Positions 13,501 through 28,700 of a stretch of DNA of 64,000 bases are shown here, in pieces. The notes below the pieces were generated by a model that was given only the letters and a program-made list of their open reading frames with translations, had not been told where the DNA came from and did no database searches. This DNA is from Xenopus tropicalis. Lineage: Eukaryota > Chordata > Amphibia > Anura > Pipidae. Position numbers and translations under genes: made by a program. Within the stretch, counting starts at the first letter, position 1. Every line of letters begins with the position of its first letter. Location of the stretch: positions 86,216,904 to 86,280,903 of the forward strand of contig NC_030678.2 in the NCBI RefSeq assembly GCF_000004195.4, read 5' to 3'.

Positions 13501-16500
13501 GGGGGTGACATACTAAACCAAAGAGGTCCATCATACCGCCCTCTACCAACCCGCAATGAAGGACCTCTTTGAGCATGTACACCCTTGCAAAAGGACCCAC
13601 CCCCTTGGAGACCAAGCAATTCAATTGTTTATCCTTACAGTAATACCTAAACTACAAAAATAAAATGCTAAAACTCTATTCTAAAACATACACAAGAATA
13701 ATCTAAATATCTATACACAACTATATACATTTATGTAGCAACAATTGAATTGCAAGGCCCCTAGGGAATCCCTACCCTTTCCTTATTGCTGGGGGTGACA
13801 TACTAAACCAAAGAGGTCCATCATACCGCCCTCTACCAACCCGCAATGAAGGACCTCTTTGAGCATGTACACCCTTGCAAAAGGACCCACCCCCTTGGAG
13901 ACCAAGCAATTCAATTGTTTATCCTTACAGTAATACCTAAACTACAAAAATAAAATGCTAAAACTCTATCTATTCTAAAACATACACAAGAATAATCTAA
14001 ATATCTATACACAACTATATACATTTATGTAGCAACAATTGAATTGCAAGGCCCCTAGGGAATCCCTACCCTTTCCTTATTGCTGGGGGTGACATACTAA
14101 ACCAAAGAGGTCCATCATACCGCCCTCTACCAACCCGCAATGAAGGACCTCTTTGAGCATGTACACCCTTGCAAAAGGACCCACCCCCTTGGAGACCAAG
14201 CAATTCAATTGTTTATCCTTACAGTAATACCTAAACTACAAAAATAAAATGCTAAAACTCTATCTATTCTAAAACATACACAAGAATAATCTAAATATCT
14301 ATACACAACTATATACATTTATGTAGCAACAATTGAATTGCAAGGCCCCTAGGGAATCCCTACCCTTTCCTTATTGCTGGGGGTGACATACTAAACCAAA
14401 GAGGTCCATCATACCGCCCTCTACCAACCCGCAATGAAGGACCTCTTTGAGCATGTACACCCTTGCAAAAGGACCCACCCCCTTGGAGACCAAGCAATTC
14501 AATTGTTTATCCTTACAGTAATACCTAAACTACAAAAATAAAATGCTAAAACTCTATCTATTCTAAAACATACACAAGAATAATCTAAATATCTATACAC
14601 AACTATATACATTTATGTAGCAACAATTGAATTGCAAGGCCCCTAGGGAATCCCTACCCTTTCCTTATTGCTGGGGGTGACATACTAAACCAAAGAGGTC
14701 CATCATACCGCCCTCTACCAACCCGCAATGAAGGACCTCTTTGAGCATGTACACCCTTGCAAAAGGACCCACCCCCTTGGAGACCAAGCAATTCAATTGT
14801 TTATCCTTACAGTAATACCTAAACTACAAAAATAAAATGCTAAAACTCTATCTATTCTAAAACATACACAAGAATAATCTAAATATCTATACACAACTAT
14901 ATACATTTATGTAGCAACAATTGAATTGCAAGGCCCCTAGGGAATCCCTACCCTTTCCTTATTGCTGGGGGTGACATACTAAACCAAAGAGGTCCATCAT
15001 ACCGCCCTCTACCAACCCGCAATGAAGGACCTCTTTGAGCATGTACACCCTTGCAAAAGGACCCACCCCCTTGGAGACCAAGCAATTCAATTGTTTATCC
15101 TTACAGTAATACCTAAACTACAAAAATAAAATGCTAAAACTCTATCTATTCTAAAACATACACAAGAATAATCTAAATATCTATACACAACTATATACAT
15201 TTATGTAGCAACAATTGAATTGCAAGGCCCCTAGGGAATCCCTACCCTTTCCTTATTGCTGGGGGTGACATACTAAACCAAAGAGGTCCATCATACCGCC
15301 CTCTACCAACCCGCAATGAAGGACCTCTTTGAGCATGTACTCCCTTGCAAAAGGACCCACCCCCTTGGAGACCAAGCAATTCAATTGTTTATCCTTACAG
15401 TAATACCTAAACTACAAAAATAAAATGCTAAAACTCTATTTCTAAAACATACACAAGAATAATCTAAATATCTATACACAACTATATACATTTATGTAGC
15501 AACAATTGAATTGCAAGGCCCCTAGGGAATCCCTACCCTTTCCTTATTGCTGGGGGTGACATACTAAACCAAAGAGGTCCATCATACCGCCCTCTACCAA
15601 CCCGCAATGAAGGACCTCTTTGAGCATGTACTCCCTTGCAAAAGGACCCACCCCCTTGGAGACCAAGCAATTCAATTGTTTATCCTTACAGTAATACCTA
15701 AACTACAAAAATAAAATGCTAAAACTCTATTCTAAAACATACACAAGAATAATCTAAATATCTATACACAACTATATACATTTATGTAGCAACAATTGAA
15801 TTGCAAGGCCCCTAGGGAATCCCTACCCTTTCCTTATTGCTGGGGGTGACATACTAAACCAAAGAGGTCCATCATACCGCCCTCTACCAACCCGCAATGA
15901 AGGACCTCTTTGAGCATGTACTCCCTTGCAAAAGGACCCACCCCCTTGGAGACCAAGCAATTCAATTGTTTATCCTTACAGTAATACCTAAACTACAAAA
16001 ATAAAATGCTAAAACTCTATTCTAAAACATACACAAGAATAATCTAAATATCTATACACAACTATATACATTTATGTAGCAACAATTGAATTGCAAGGCC
16101 CCTAGGGAATCCCTACCCTTTCCTTATTGCTGGGGGTGACATACTAAACCAAAGAGGTCCATCATACCGCCCTCTACCAACCCGCAATGAAGGACCTCTT
16201 TGAGCATGTACACCCTTGCAAAAGGACCCACCCCCTTGGAGACCAAGCAATTCAATTGTTTATCCTTACAGTAATACCTAAACTACAAAAATAAAATGCT
16301 AAAACTCTATCTATTCTAAAACATACACAAGAATAATCTAAATATCTATACACAACTATATACATTTATGTAGCAACAATTGAATTGCAAGGCCCCTAGG
16401 GAATCCCTACCCTTTCCTTATTGCTGGGGGTGACATACTAAACCAAAGAGGTCCATCATACCGCCCTCTACCAACCCGCAATGAAGGACCTCTTTGAGCA

Positions 16501-19500
16501 TGTACACCCTTGCAAAAGGACCCACCCCCTTGGAGACCAAGCAATTCAATTGTTTATCCTTACAGTAATACCTAAACTACAAAAATAAAATGCTAAAACT
16601 CTATTCTAAAACATACACAAGAATAATCTAAATATCTATACACAACTATATACATTTATGTAGCAACAATTGAATTGCAAGGCCCCTAGGGAATCCCTAC
16701 CCTTTCCTTATTGCTGGGGGTGACATACTAAACCAAAGAGGTCCATCATACCGCCCTCTACCAACCCGCAATGAAGGACCTCTTTGAGCATGTACACCCT
16801 TGCAAAAGGACCCACCCCCTTGGAGACCAAGCAATTCAATTGTTTATCCTTACAGTAATACCTAAACTACAAAAATAAAATGCTAAAACTCTATCTATTC
16901 TAAAACATACACAAGAATAATCTAAATATCTATACACAACTATATACATTTATGTAGCAACAATTGAATTGCAAGGCCCCTAGGGAATCCCTACCCTTTC
17001 CTTATTGCTGGGGGTGACATACTAAACCAAAGAGGTCCATCATACCGCCCTCTACCAACCCGCAATGAAGGACCTCTTTGAGCATGTACACCCTTGCAAA
17101 AGGACCCACCCCCTTGGAGACCAAGCAATTCAATTGTTTATCCTTACAGTAATACCTAAACTACAAAAATAAAATGCTAAAACTCTATTCTAAAACATAC
17201 ACAAGAATAATCTAAATATCTATACACAACTATATACATTTATGTAGCAACAATTGAATTGCAAGGCCCCTAGGGAATCCCTACCCTTTCCTTATTGCTG
17301 GGGGTGACATACTAAACCAAAGAGGTCCATCATACCGCCCTCTACCAACCCGCAATGAAGGACCTCTTTGAGCATGTACACCCTTGCAAAAGGACCCACC
17401 CCCTTGGAGACCAAGCAATTCAATTGTTTATCCTTACAGTAATACCTAAACTACAAAAATAAAATGCTAAAACTCTATCTATTCTAAAACATACACAAGA
17501 ATAATCTAAATATCTATACACAACTATATACATTTATGTAGCAACAATTGAATTGCAAGGCCCCTAGGGAATCCCTACCCTTTCCTTATTGCTGGGGGTG
17601 ACATACTAAACCAAAGAGGTCCATCATACCGCCCTCTACCAACCCGCAATGAAGGACCTCTTTGAGCATGTACACCCTTGCAAAAGGACCCACCCCCTTG
17701 GAGACCAAGCAATTCAATTGTTTATCCTTACAGTAATACCTAAACTACAAAAATAAAATGCTAAAACTCTATCTATTCTAAAACATACACAAGAATAATC
17801 TAAATATCTATACACAACTATATACATTTATGTAGCAACAATTGAATTGCAAGGCCCCTAGGGAATCCCTACCCTTTCCTTATTGCTGGGGGTGACATAC
17901 TAAACCAAAGAGGTCCATCATACCGCCCTCTACCAACCCGCAATGAAGGACCTCTTTGAGCATGTACTCCCTTGCAAAAGGACCCACCCCCTTGGAGACC
18001 AAGCAATTCAATTGTTTATCCTTACAGTAATACCTAAACTACAAAAATAAAATGCTAAAACTCTATTCTAAAACATACACAAGAATAATCTAAATATCTA
18101 TACACAACTATATACATTTATGTAGCAACAATTGAATTGCAAGGCCCCTAGGGAATCCCTACCCTTTCCTTATTGCTGGGGGTGACATACTAAACCAAAG
18201 AGGTCCATCATACCGCCCTCTACCAACCCGCAATGAAGGACCTCTTTGAGCATGTACACCCTTGCAAAAGGACCCACCCCCTTGGAGACCAAGCAATTCA
18301 ATTGTTTATCCTTACAGTAATACCTAAACTACAAAAATAAAATGCTAAAACTCTATCTATTCTAAAACATACACAAGAATAATCTAAATATCTATACACA
18401 ACTATATACATTTATGTAGCAACAATTGAATTGCAAGGCCCCTAGGGAATCCCTACCCTTTCCTTATTGCTGGGGGTGACATACTAAACCAAAGAGGTCC
18501 ATCATACCGCCCTCTACCAACCCGCAATGAAGGACCTCTTTGAGCATGTACACCCTTGCAAAAGGACCCACCCCCTTGGAGACCAAGCAATTCAATTGTT
18601 TATCCTTACAGTAATACCTAAACTACAAAAATAAAATGCTAAAACTCTATTCTAAAACATACACAAGAATAATCTAAATATCTATACACAACTATATACA
18701 TTTATGTAGCAACAATTGAATTGCAAGGCCCCTAGGGAATCCCTACCCTTTCCTTATTGCTGGGGGTGACATACTAAACCAAAGAGGTCCATCATACCGC
18801 CCTCTACCAACCCGCAATGAAGGACCTCTTTGAGCATGTACACCCTTGCAAAAGGACCCACCCCCTTGGAGACCAAGCAATTCAATTGTTTATCCTTACA
18901 GTAATACCTAAACTACAAAAATAAAATGCTAAAACTCTATCTATTCTAAAACATACACAAGAATAATCTAAATATCTATACACAACTATATACATTTATG
19001 TAGCAACAATTGAATTGCAAGGCCCCTAGGGAATCCCTACCCTTTCCTTATTGCTGGGGGTGACATACTAAACCAAAGAGGTCCATCATACCGCCCTCTA
19101 CCAACCCGCAATGAAGGACCTCTTTGAGCATGTACACCCTTGCAAAAGGACCCACCCCCTTGGAGACCAAGCAATTCAATTGTTTATCCTTACAGTAATA
19201 CCTAAACTACAAAAATAAAATGCTAAAACTCTATCTATTCTAAAACATACACAAGAATAATCTAAATATCTATACACAACTATATACATTTATGTAGCAA
19301 CAATTGAATTGCAAGGCCCCTAGGGAATCCCTACCCTTTCCTTATTGCTGGGGGTGACATACTAAACCAAAGAGGTCCATCATACCGCCCTCTACCAACC
19401 CGCAATGAAGGACCTCTTTGAGCATGTACACCCTTGCAAAAGGACCCACCCCCTTGGAGACCAAGCAATTCAATTGTTTATCCTTACAGTAATACCTAAA

Positions 19501-22500
19501 CTACAAAAATAAAATGCTAAAACTCTATCTATTCTAAAACATACACAAGAATAATCTAAATATCTATACACAACTATATACATTTATGTAGCAACAATTG
19601 AATTGCAAGGCCCCTAGGGAATCCCTACCCTTTCCTTATTGCTGGGGGTGACATACTAAACCAAAGAGGTCCATCATACCGCCCTCTACCAACCCGCAAT
19701 GAAGGACCTCTTTGAGCATGTACACCCTTGCAAAAGGACCCACCCCCTTGGAGACCAAGCAATTCAATTGTTTATCCTTACAGTAATACCTAAACTACAA
19801 AAATAAAATGCTAAAACTCTATTCTAAAACATACACAAGAATAATCTAAATATCTATACACAACTATATACATTTATGTAGCAACAATTGAATTGCAAGG
19901 CCCCTAGGGAATCCCTACCCTTTCCTTATTGCTGGGGGTGACATACTAAACCAAAGAGGTCCATCATACCGCCCTCTACCAACCCGCAATGAAGGACCTC
20001 TTTGAGCATGTACACCCTTGCAAAAGGACCCACCCCCTTGGAGACCAAGCAATTCAATTGTTTATCCTTACAGTAATACCTAAACTACAAAAATAAAATG
20101 CTAAAACTCTATCTATTCTAAAACATACACAAGAATAATCTAAATATCTATACACAACTATATACATTTATGTAGCAACAATTGAATTGCAAGGCCCCTA
20201 GGGAATCCCTACCCTTTCCTTATTGCTGGGGGTGACATACTAAACCAAAGAGGTCCATCATACCGCCCTCTACCAACCCGCAATGAAGGACCTCTTTGAG
20301 CATGTACACCCTTGCAAAAGGACCCACCCCCTTGGAGACCAAGCAATTCAATTGTTTATCCTTACAGTAATACCTAAACTACAAAAATAAAATGCTAAAA
20401 CTCTATCTATTCTAAAACATACACAAGAATAATCTAAATATCTATACACAACTATATACATTTATGTAGCAACAATTGAATTGCAAGGCCCCTAGGGAAT
20501 CCCTACCCTTTCCTTATTGCTGGGGGTGACATACTAAACCAAAGAGGTCCATCATACCGCCCTCTACCAACCCGCAATGAAGGACCTCTTTGAGCATGTA
20601 CACCCTTGCAAAAGGACCCACCCCCTTGGAGACCAAGCAATTCAATTGTTTATCCTTACAGTAATACCTAAACTACAAAAATAAAATGCTAAAACTCTAT
20701 TCTAAAACATACACAAGAATAATCTAAATATCTATACACAACTATATACATTTATGTAGCAACAATTGAATTGCAAGGCCCCTAGGGAATCCCTACCCTT
20801 TCCTTATTGCTGGGGGTGACATACTAAACCAAAGAGGTCCATCATACCGCCCTCTACCAACCCGCAATGAAGGACCTCTTTGAGCATGTACACCCTTGCA
20901 AAAGGACCCACCCCCTTGGAGACCAAGCAATTCAATTGTTTATCCTTACAGTAATACCTAAACTACAAAAATAAAATGCTAAAACTCTATTCTAAAACAT
21001 ACACAAGAATAATCTAAATATCTATACACAACTATATACATTTATGTAGCAACAATTGAATTGCAAGGCCCCTAGGGAATCCCTACCCTTTCCTTATTGC
21101 TGGGGGTGACATACTAAACCAAAGAGGTCCATCATACCGCCCTCTACCAACCCGCAATGAAGGACCTCTTTGAGCATGTACACCCTTGCAAAAGGACCCA
21201 CCCCCTTGGAGACCAAGCAATTCAATTGTTTATCCTTACAGTAATACCTAAACTACAAAAATAAAATGCTAAAACTCTATCTATTCTAAAACATACACAA
21301 GAATAATCTAAATATCTATACACAACTATATACATTTATGTAGCAACAATTGAATTGCAAGGCCCCTAGGGAATCCCTACCCTTTCCTTATTGCTGGGGG
21401 TGACATACTAAACCAAAGAGGTCCATCATACCGCCCTCTACCAACCCGCAATGAAGGACCTCTTTGAGCATGTACACCCTTGCAAAAGGACCCACCCCCT
21501 TGGAGACCAAGCAATTCAATTGTTTATCCTTACAGTAATACCTAAACTACAAAAATAAAATGCTAAAACTCTATTCTAAAACATACACAAGAATAATCTA
21601 AATATCTATACACAACTATATACATTTATGTAGCAACAATTGAATTGCAAGGCCCCTAGGGAATCCCTACCCTTTCCTTATTGCTGGGGGTGACATACTA
21701 AACCAAAGAGGTCCATCATACCGCCCTCTACCAACCCGCAATGAAGGACCTCTTTGAGCATGTACTCCCTTGCAAAAGGACCCACCCCCTTGGAGACCAA
21801 GCAATTCAATTGTTTATCCTTTACAGTAATACCTAAACTACAAAAATAAAATGCTAAAACTCTATTCTAAAACATACACAAGAATAATCTAAATATCTAT
21901 ACACAACTATATACATTTATGTAGCAACAATTGAATTGCAAGGCCCCTAGGGAATCCCTACCCTTTCCTTATTGCTGGGGGTGACATACTAAACCAAAGA
22001 GGTCCATCATACCGCCCTCTACCAACCCGCAATGAAGGACCTCTTTGAGCATGTACACCCTTGCAAAAGGACCCACCCCCTTGGAGACCAAGCAATTCAA
22101 TTGTTTATCCTTACAGTAATACCTAAACTACAAAAATAAAATGCTAAAACTCTATTCTAAAACATACACAAGAATAATCTAAATATCTATACACAACTAT
22201 ATACATTTATGTAGCAACAATTGAATTGCAAGGCCCCTAGGGAATCCCTACCCTTTCCTTATTGCTGGGGGTGACATACTAAACCAAAGAGGTCCATCAT
22301 ACCGCCCTCTACCAACCCGCAATGAAGGACCTCTTTGAGCATGTACACCCTTGCAAAAGGACCCACCCCCTTGGAGAACAAGCAATTCAATTGTTTATCC
22401 TTACAGTAATACCTAAACTACAAAAATAAAATGCTAAAACTCTATCTATTCTAAAACATACACAAGAATAATCTAAATATCTATACACAACTATATACAT

Positions 22501-25500
22501 TTATGTAGCAACAATTGAATTGCAAGGCCCCTAGGGAATCCCTACCCTTTCCTTATTGCTGGGGGTGACATACTAAACCAAAGAGGTCCATCATACCGCC
22601 CTCTACCAACCCGCAATGAAGGACCTCTTTGAGCATGTACACCCTTGCAAAAGGACCCACCCCCTTGGAGACCAAGCAATTCAATTGTTTATCCTTACAG
22701 TAATACCTAAACTACAAAAATAAAATGCTAAAACTCTATTCTAAAACATACACAAGAATAATCTAAATATCTATACACAACTATATACATTTATGTAGCA
22801 ACAATTGAATTGCAAGGCCCCTAGGGAATCCCTACCCTTTCCTTATTGCTGGGGGTGACATACTAAACCAAAGAGGTCCATCATACCGCCCTCTACCAAC
22901 CCGCAATGAAGGACCTCTTTGAGCATGTACACCCTTGCAAAAGGACCCACCCCCTTGGAGACCAAGCAATTCAATTGTTTATCCTTACAGTAATACCTAA
23001 ACTACAAAAATAAAATGCTAAAACTCTATTCTAAAACATACACAAGAATAATCTAAATATCTATACACAACTATATACATTTATGTAGCAACAATTGAAT
23101 TGCAAGGCCCCTAGGGAATCCCTACCCTTTCCTTATTGCTGGGGGTGACATACTAAACCAAAGAGGTCCATCATACCGCCCTCTACCAACCCGCAATGAA
23201 GGACCTCTTTGAGCATGTACACCCTTGCAAAAGGACCCACCCCCTTGGAGACCAAGCAATTCAATTGTTTATCCTTACAGTAATACCTAAACTACAAAAA
23301 TAAAATGCTAAAACTCTATCTATTCTAAAACATACACAAGAATAATCTAAATATCTATACACAACTATATACATTTATGTAGCAACAATTGAATTGCAAG
23401 GCCCCTAGGGAATCCCTACCCTTTCCTTATTGCTGGGGGTGACATACTAAACCAAAGAGGTCCATCATACCGCCCTCTACCAACCCGCAATGAAGGACCT
23501 CTTTGAGCATGTACACCCTTGCAAAAGGACCCACCCCCTTGGAGACCAAGCAATTCAATTGTTTATCCTTACAGTAATACCTAAACTACAAAAATAAAAT
23601 GCTAAAACTCTATCTATTCTAAAACATACACAAGAATAATCTAAATATCTATACACAACTATATACATTTATGTAGCAACAATTGAATTGCAAGGCCCCT
23701 AGGGAATCCCTACCCTTTCCTTATTGCTGGGGGTGACATACTAAACCAAAGAGGTCCATCATACCGCCCTCTACCAACCCGCAATGAAGGACCTCTTTGA
23801 GCATGTACACCCTTGCAAAAGGACCCACCCCCTTGGAGACCAAGCAATTCAATTGTTTATCCTTACAGTAATACCTAAACTACAAAAATAAAATGCTAAA
23901 ACTCTATTTCTAAAACATACACAAGAATAATCTAAATATCTATACACAACTATATACATTTATGTAGCAACAATTGAATTGCAAGGCCCCTAGGGAATCC
24001 CTACCCTTTCCTTATTGCTGGGGGTGACATACTAAACCAAAGAGGTCCATCATACCGCCCTCTACCAACCCGCAATGAAGGACCTCTTTGAGCATGTACT
24101 CCCTTGCAAAAGGACCCACCCCCTTGGAGACCAAGCAATTCAATTGTTTATCCTTACAGTAATACCTAAACTACAAAAATAAAATGCTAAAACTCTATCT
24201 ATTCTAAAACATACACAAGAATAATCTAAATATCTATACACAACTATATACATTTATGTAGCAACAATTGAATTGCAAGGCCCCTAGGGAATCCCTACCC
24301 TTTCCTTATTGCTGGGGGTGACATACTAAACCAAAGAGGTCCATCATACCGCCCTCTACCAACCCGCAATGAAGGACCTCTTTGAGCATGTACACCCTTG
24401 CAAAAGGACCCACCCCCTTGGAGACCAAGCAATTCAATTGTTTATCCTTACTTACAGTAATACCTAAACTACAAAAATAAAATGCTAAAACTCTATTCTA
24501 AAACATACACAAGAATAATCTAAATATCTATACACAACTATATACATTTATGTAGCAACAATTGAATTGCAAGGCCCCTAGGGAATCCCTACCCTTTCCT
24601 TATTGCTGGGGGTGACATACTAAACCAAAGAGGTCCATCATACCGCCCTCTACCAACCCGCAATGAAGGACCTCTTTGAGCATGTACACCCTTGCAAAAG
24701 GACCCACCCCCTTGGAGACCAAGCAATTCAATTGTTTATCCTTACAGTAATACCTAAACTACAAAAATAAAATGCTAAAACTCTATTTCTAAAACATACA
24801 CAAGAATAATCTAAATATCTATACACAACTATATACATTTATGTAGCAACAATTGAATTGCAAGGCCCCTAGGGAATCCCTACCCTTTCCTTATTGCTGG
24901 GGGTGACATACTAAACCAAAGAGGTCCATCATACCGCCCTCTACCAACCCGCAATGAAGGACCTCTTTGAGCATGTACACCCTTGCAAAAGGACCCACCC
25001 CCTTGGAGACCAAGCAATTCAATTGTTTATCCTTACAGTAATACCTAAACTACAAAAATAAAATGCTAAAACTCTATCTATTCTAAAACATACACAAGAA
25101 TAATCTAAATATCTATACACAACTATATACATTTATGTAGCAACAATTGAATTGCAAGGCCCCTAGGGAATCCCTACCCTTTCCTTATTGCTGGGGGTGA
25201 CATACTAAACCAAAGAGGTCCATCATACCGCCCTCTACCAACCCGCAATGAAGGACCTCTTTGAGCATGTACACCCTTGCAAAAGGACCCACCCCCTTGG
25301 AGACCAAGCAATTCAATTGTTTATCCTTACAGTAATACCTAAACTACAAAAATAAAATGCTAAAACTCTATTCTAAAACATACACAAGAATAATCTAAAT
25401 ATCTATACACAACTATATACATTTATGTAGCAACAATTGAATTGCAAGGCCCCTAGGGAATCCCTACCCTTTCCTTATTGCTGGGGGTGACATACTAAAC

Positions 25501-27610
25501 CAAAGAGGTCCATCATACCGCCCTCTACCAACCCGCAATGAAGGACCTCTTTGAGCATGTACACCCTTGCAAAAGGACCCACCCCCTTGGAGACCAAGCA
25601 ATTCAATTGTTTATCCTTACTACAGTAATACCTAAACTACAAAAATAAAATGCTAAAACTCTATCTATTCTAAAACATACACAAGAATAATCTAAATATC
25701 TATACACAACTATATACATTTATGTAGCAACAATTGAATTGCAAGGCCCCTAGGGAATCCCTACCCTTTCCTTATTGCTGGGGGTGACATACTAAACCAA
25801 AGAGGTCCATCATACCGCCCTCTACCAACCCGCAATGAAGGACCTCTTTGAGCATGTACACCCTTGCAAAAGGACCCACCCCCTTGGAGACCAAGCAATT
25901 CAATTGTTTATCCTTACAGTAATACCTAAACTACAAAAATAAAATGCTAAAACTCTATCTATTCTAAAACATACACAAGAATAATCTAAATATCTATACA
26001 CAACTATATACATTTATGTAGCAACAATTGAATTGCAAGGCCCCTAGGGAATCCCTACCCTTTCCTTATTGCTGGGGGTGACATACTAAACCAAAGAGGT
26101 CCATCATACCGCCCTCTACCAACCCGCAATGAAGTACCTCTTTGAGCATGTACACCCTTGCAAAAGGACCAAACCCCCTTGGAGACCAAGCAATTCAATT
26201 GTTTATCCTTACAGTAATACCTAAACTACAAAAAATAAAATGCTAAAATTCTATCTATTCTAAAACATACACAAGAATAATCTAAATATCTATACACAAC
26301 TATATACATTTATGTAGAAACCAAAGAGGTCCATCATACCGCCCTCTACAAACCCGCAATGAAGGACCTCTTTGAGCATGTACTCCCTTGCAAAAGGACC
26401 CACCCCCTTGGAGACCAAGCAATTCAATTGTTTATCCTTACTTACAGTAATACCTAAACTACAAAAATAAAATGCTAAAACTCTATCTATTCTAAAACAT
26501 ACACAAGAATAATCTAAATATCTATACACAACTATATACATTTAAATAGCAACAATTGAATTGCAAGGCCCCTAGGGAATCCCTACCCTTTCCTTATTGC
26601 TGGGGGTGACATACTAAACCAAAGAGGTCCATCATACCGCCCTCTACAAATCCGCAATGAAGAACCTCTTTGAGCATGTACACCCTTGCAAAAGGACCAA
26701 CCCCCTTGGAGACCAAGCAATTCAATTGTTTATCCTTACAGTAATACCTAAACTACAAAAATAAAATGCTAAAACTCTATCTATTCTAAAACATACACAA
26801 GAATAATCTAAATATCTATACACAACTATATACATTTATGTAGCAACAATTGAATTGCAAGGCCCCTAGGGAATCCCTACCCTTTCCTTATTGCTGGGGG
26901 TGACATACTAAACCAAAGAGGTCCATCATACCGCCCTCTACCAACCCGCAATGAAGGACCTCTTTGAGCATGTACTCCCTTGCAAAAGGACCCACCCCCT
27001 TGGAGACCAAGCAATTCAATTGTTTATCCTTACAGTAATACCTAAACTACAAAAATAAAATGCTAAAACTCTATTCTAAAACATACACAAGAATAATCTA
27101 AATATCTATACACAACTATATACATTTATGTAGCAACAATTGAATTGCAAGGCCCCTAGGGAATCCCTACCCTTTCCTTATTGCTGGGGGTGACATACTA
27201 AACCAAAGAGGTCCATCATACCGCCCTCTACCAACCTGCAATGAAGGACCTCTTTAGGCATGTACTCCCTTGCAAAAGGACCCACCCCCTTGGAGACCCA
27301 GCAATTCAATTGTTTATGCTTACTTACAGTAATACAAAAACAAAATGCTAAAACTCTATCTATTGTAAAACAGAAAGAAAAATAATCTAAATATCTTTAC
27401 ACAATTATATATATTTATGTAGCACAACTGAATTGCAAGGCCCCAAGGGAACCCCTACCCTTTTCTTATTGCTGGGGCTGAAATACTCAACCAAAAAGGT
27501 ACATCATACCGCCCTCCAAAAACCTGCAATGTAGGACCTCTTTGAGCACAAATTCCCCTGCAAAAGGACCCACCCTCTTGGGGACCAAGCAACTCAATTG
27601 TTTATCTATA
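4600..27610. repeat. 23-kb satellite array, ~290-298-bp monomer, about 77 copies
   Basis: Head-to-tail monomers occupy almost the whole interval. The landmark 'ttattgctgggggtgacat' recurs near 5020, 5313, 5607, 5901, 6191 and so on. Monomer length varies mainly at one site: after 'aaaactctat' come 'ctattct' (294 bp), 'tct' (290 bp) or 'ttct' (291 bp). A 4-bp 'ttac' duplication near 'ccttacag' gives 298-bp forms. Apart from this the core units are almost identical. The first two monomers (about 4600-5200) and the last two or three (26090-27610) carry many substitutions and indels. Each monomer contains a 14-bp and a 10-bp perfect inverted repeat in nested order. I do not recognise the family. 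Minus-strand ORFs of ~81 codons recur with the monomer and are not credible genes. Confidence 0.97.
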
Positions 27611-28574
27611 AAAATATAACTAAATATACATAAAACATTTCTTTCTATTAAAATATAACTATATATATTCTATTGTATAACAATATAACTAAACATTGTG
27701 AAACCTAATATTTAGAAAAATATAGCTATGTTTAAACCTAAACTCCATCAATATAACGCTAACATGTTATATAACATACTAACTTTTTAAGAAAACTCAA
27801 AATACATACTAAACTATATACATTTCTGATAAAAGGTTTTTGCTTAAAGGTTGCTTTTTCCCTTTGCTACGCAATTTCATCTGGCACAAAGAATGAAGAT
27901 CGCTCCATTATGCTAACTCAGAAGTATCATGGGCTGTTGCAGTTTTCTGCTAACAGGTTCACCAGCCAAGGGTATCAGTCAAGTGATTATAATTACTAGG
28001 GGGGCACCTAGCATTTGGCCCCCAGTTATTTAATATTTTCTTCACCTTTACATACAAAAGTATAATTCTACATACCAAGACCTTATCTACAAGAATATTA
28101 ATATATATTTAAATGAATACAAATATGTAGTGTGTGTCTGCACTTACCTGTCAGTTGGGGTGTTGGATTGGCTAAACATGCATCCAAGGATTTGCATACT
28201 TTTAGTTCTGTGCAAATAATACCTTTATTTATTGCATTCCAACAATTCATTCCCCACTGGGTCCTTTATCAACCTTTACAGTAGTCCCAGTTTGGACTGA
28301 AATGTTTGAATATTCTGTGTTTGTAACTGTACACATATATATGTTGGAAACCTATTATCATACTCTGTTGGGGGCCATGCATTTGTCATATCATTCTAAT
28401 CGTATACTTTATTTTTAACAATGTAAATATTAAATTATACTTATACTGTTAAAGATAAGGTGTGGGAATGTATATTTATATTCATATAGGATATTAAATT
28501 TGACTTATAGGTCTTATAAGTCACTGATAGATTTGACAGTAAATACATTTGAGAAGGGGATAGGTACATTTGTA

Positions 28575-28700
28575 GGGGATGACATGTCCACCCAAAGAGG
28601 TTCATTAGTCAACCTCTATCAAACCTGCTATCAACGACCACTGTGTTTGAACATGTCTCCACTGCAAAGGAAAAAACGCCATTGGGGACCTGGTAATCAC
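28575..28700. repeat. diverged single satellite-monomer relic (copy 1)
   Basis: The order 'gatgacatgtcca...caaagaggttcat...acctctatcaaacctgc...tttgaacatgt...ctgcaaagga...attggggacc' follows the satellite monomer order 'ggtgacatac...caaagaggtccat...ccctctaccaacccgc...tttgagcatgt...ttgcaaaagga...cttggagacc'. It is not tandem and has clearly diverged, so it is probably an old monomer or progenitor copy. The inner hairpin of the satellite is largely lost here. Confidence 0.65.

Noticed and set aside
4720..27560. CRISPR-like regular array
   Set aside because: Repeats are contiguous ~292-bp monomers without unique spacers, in a vertebrate context; this is satellite DNA.
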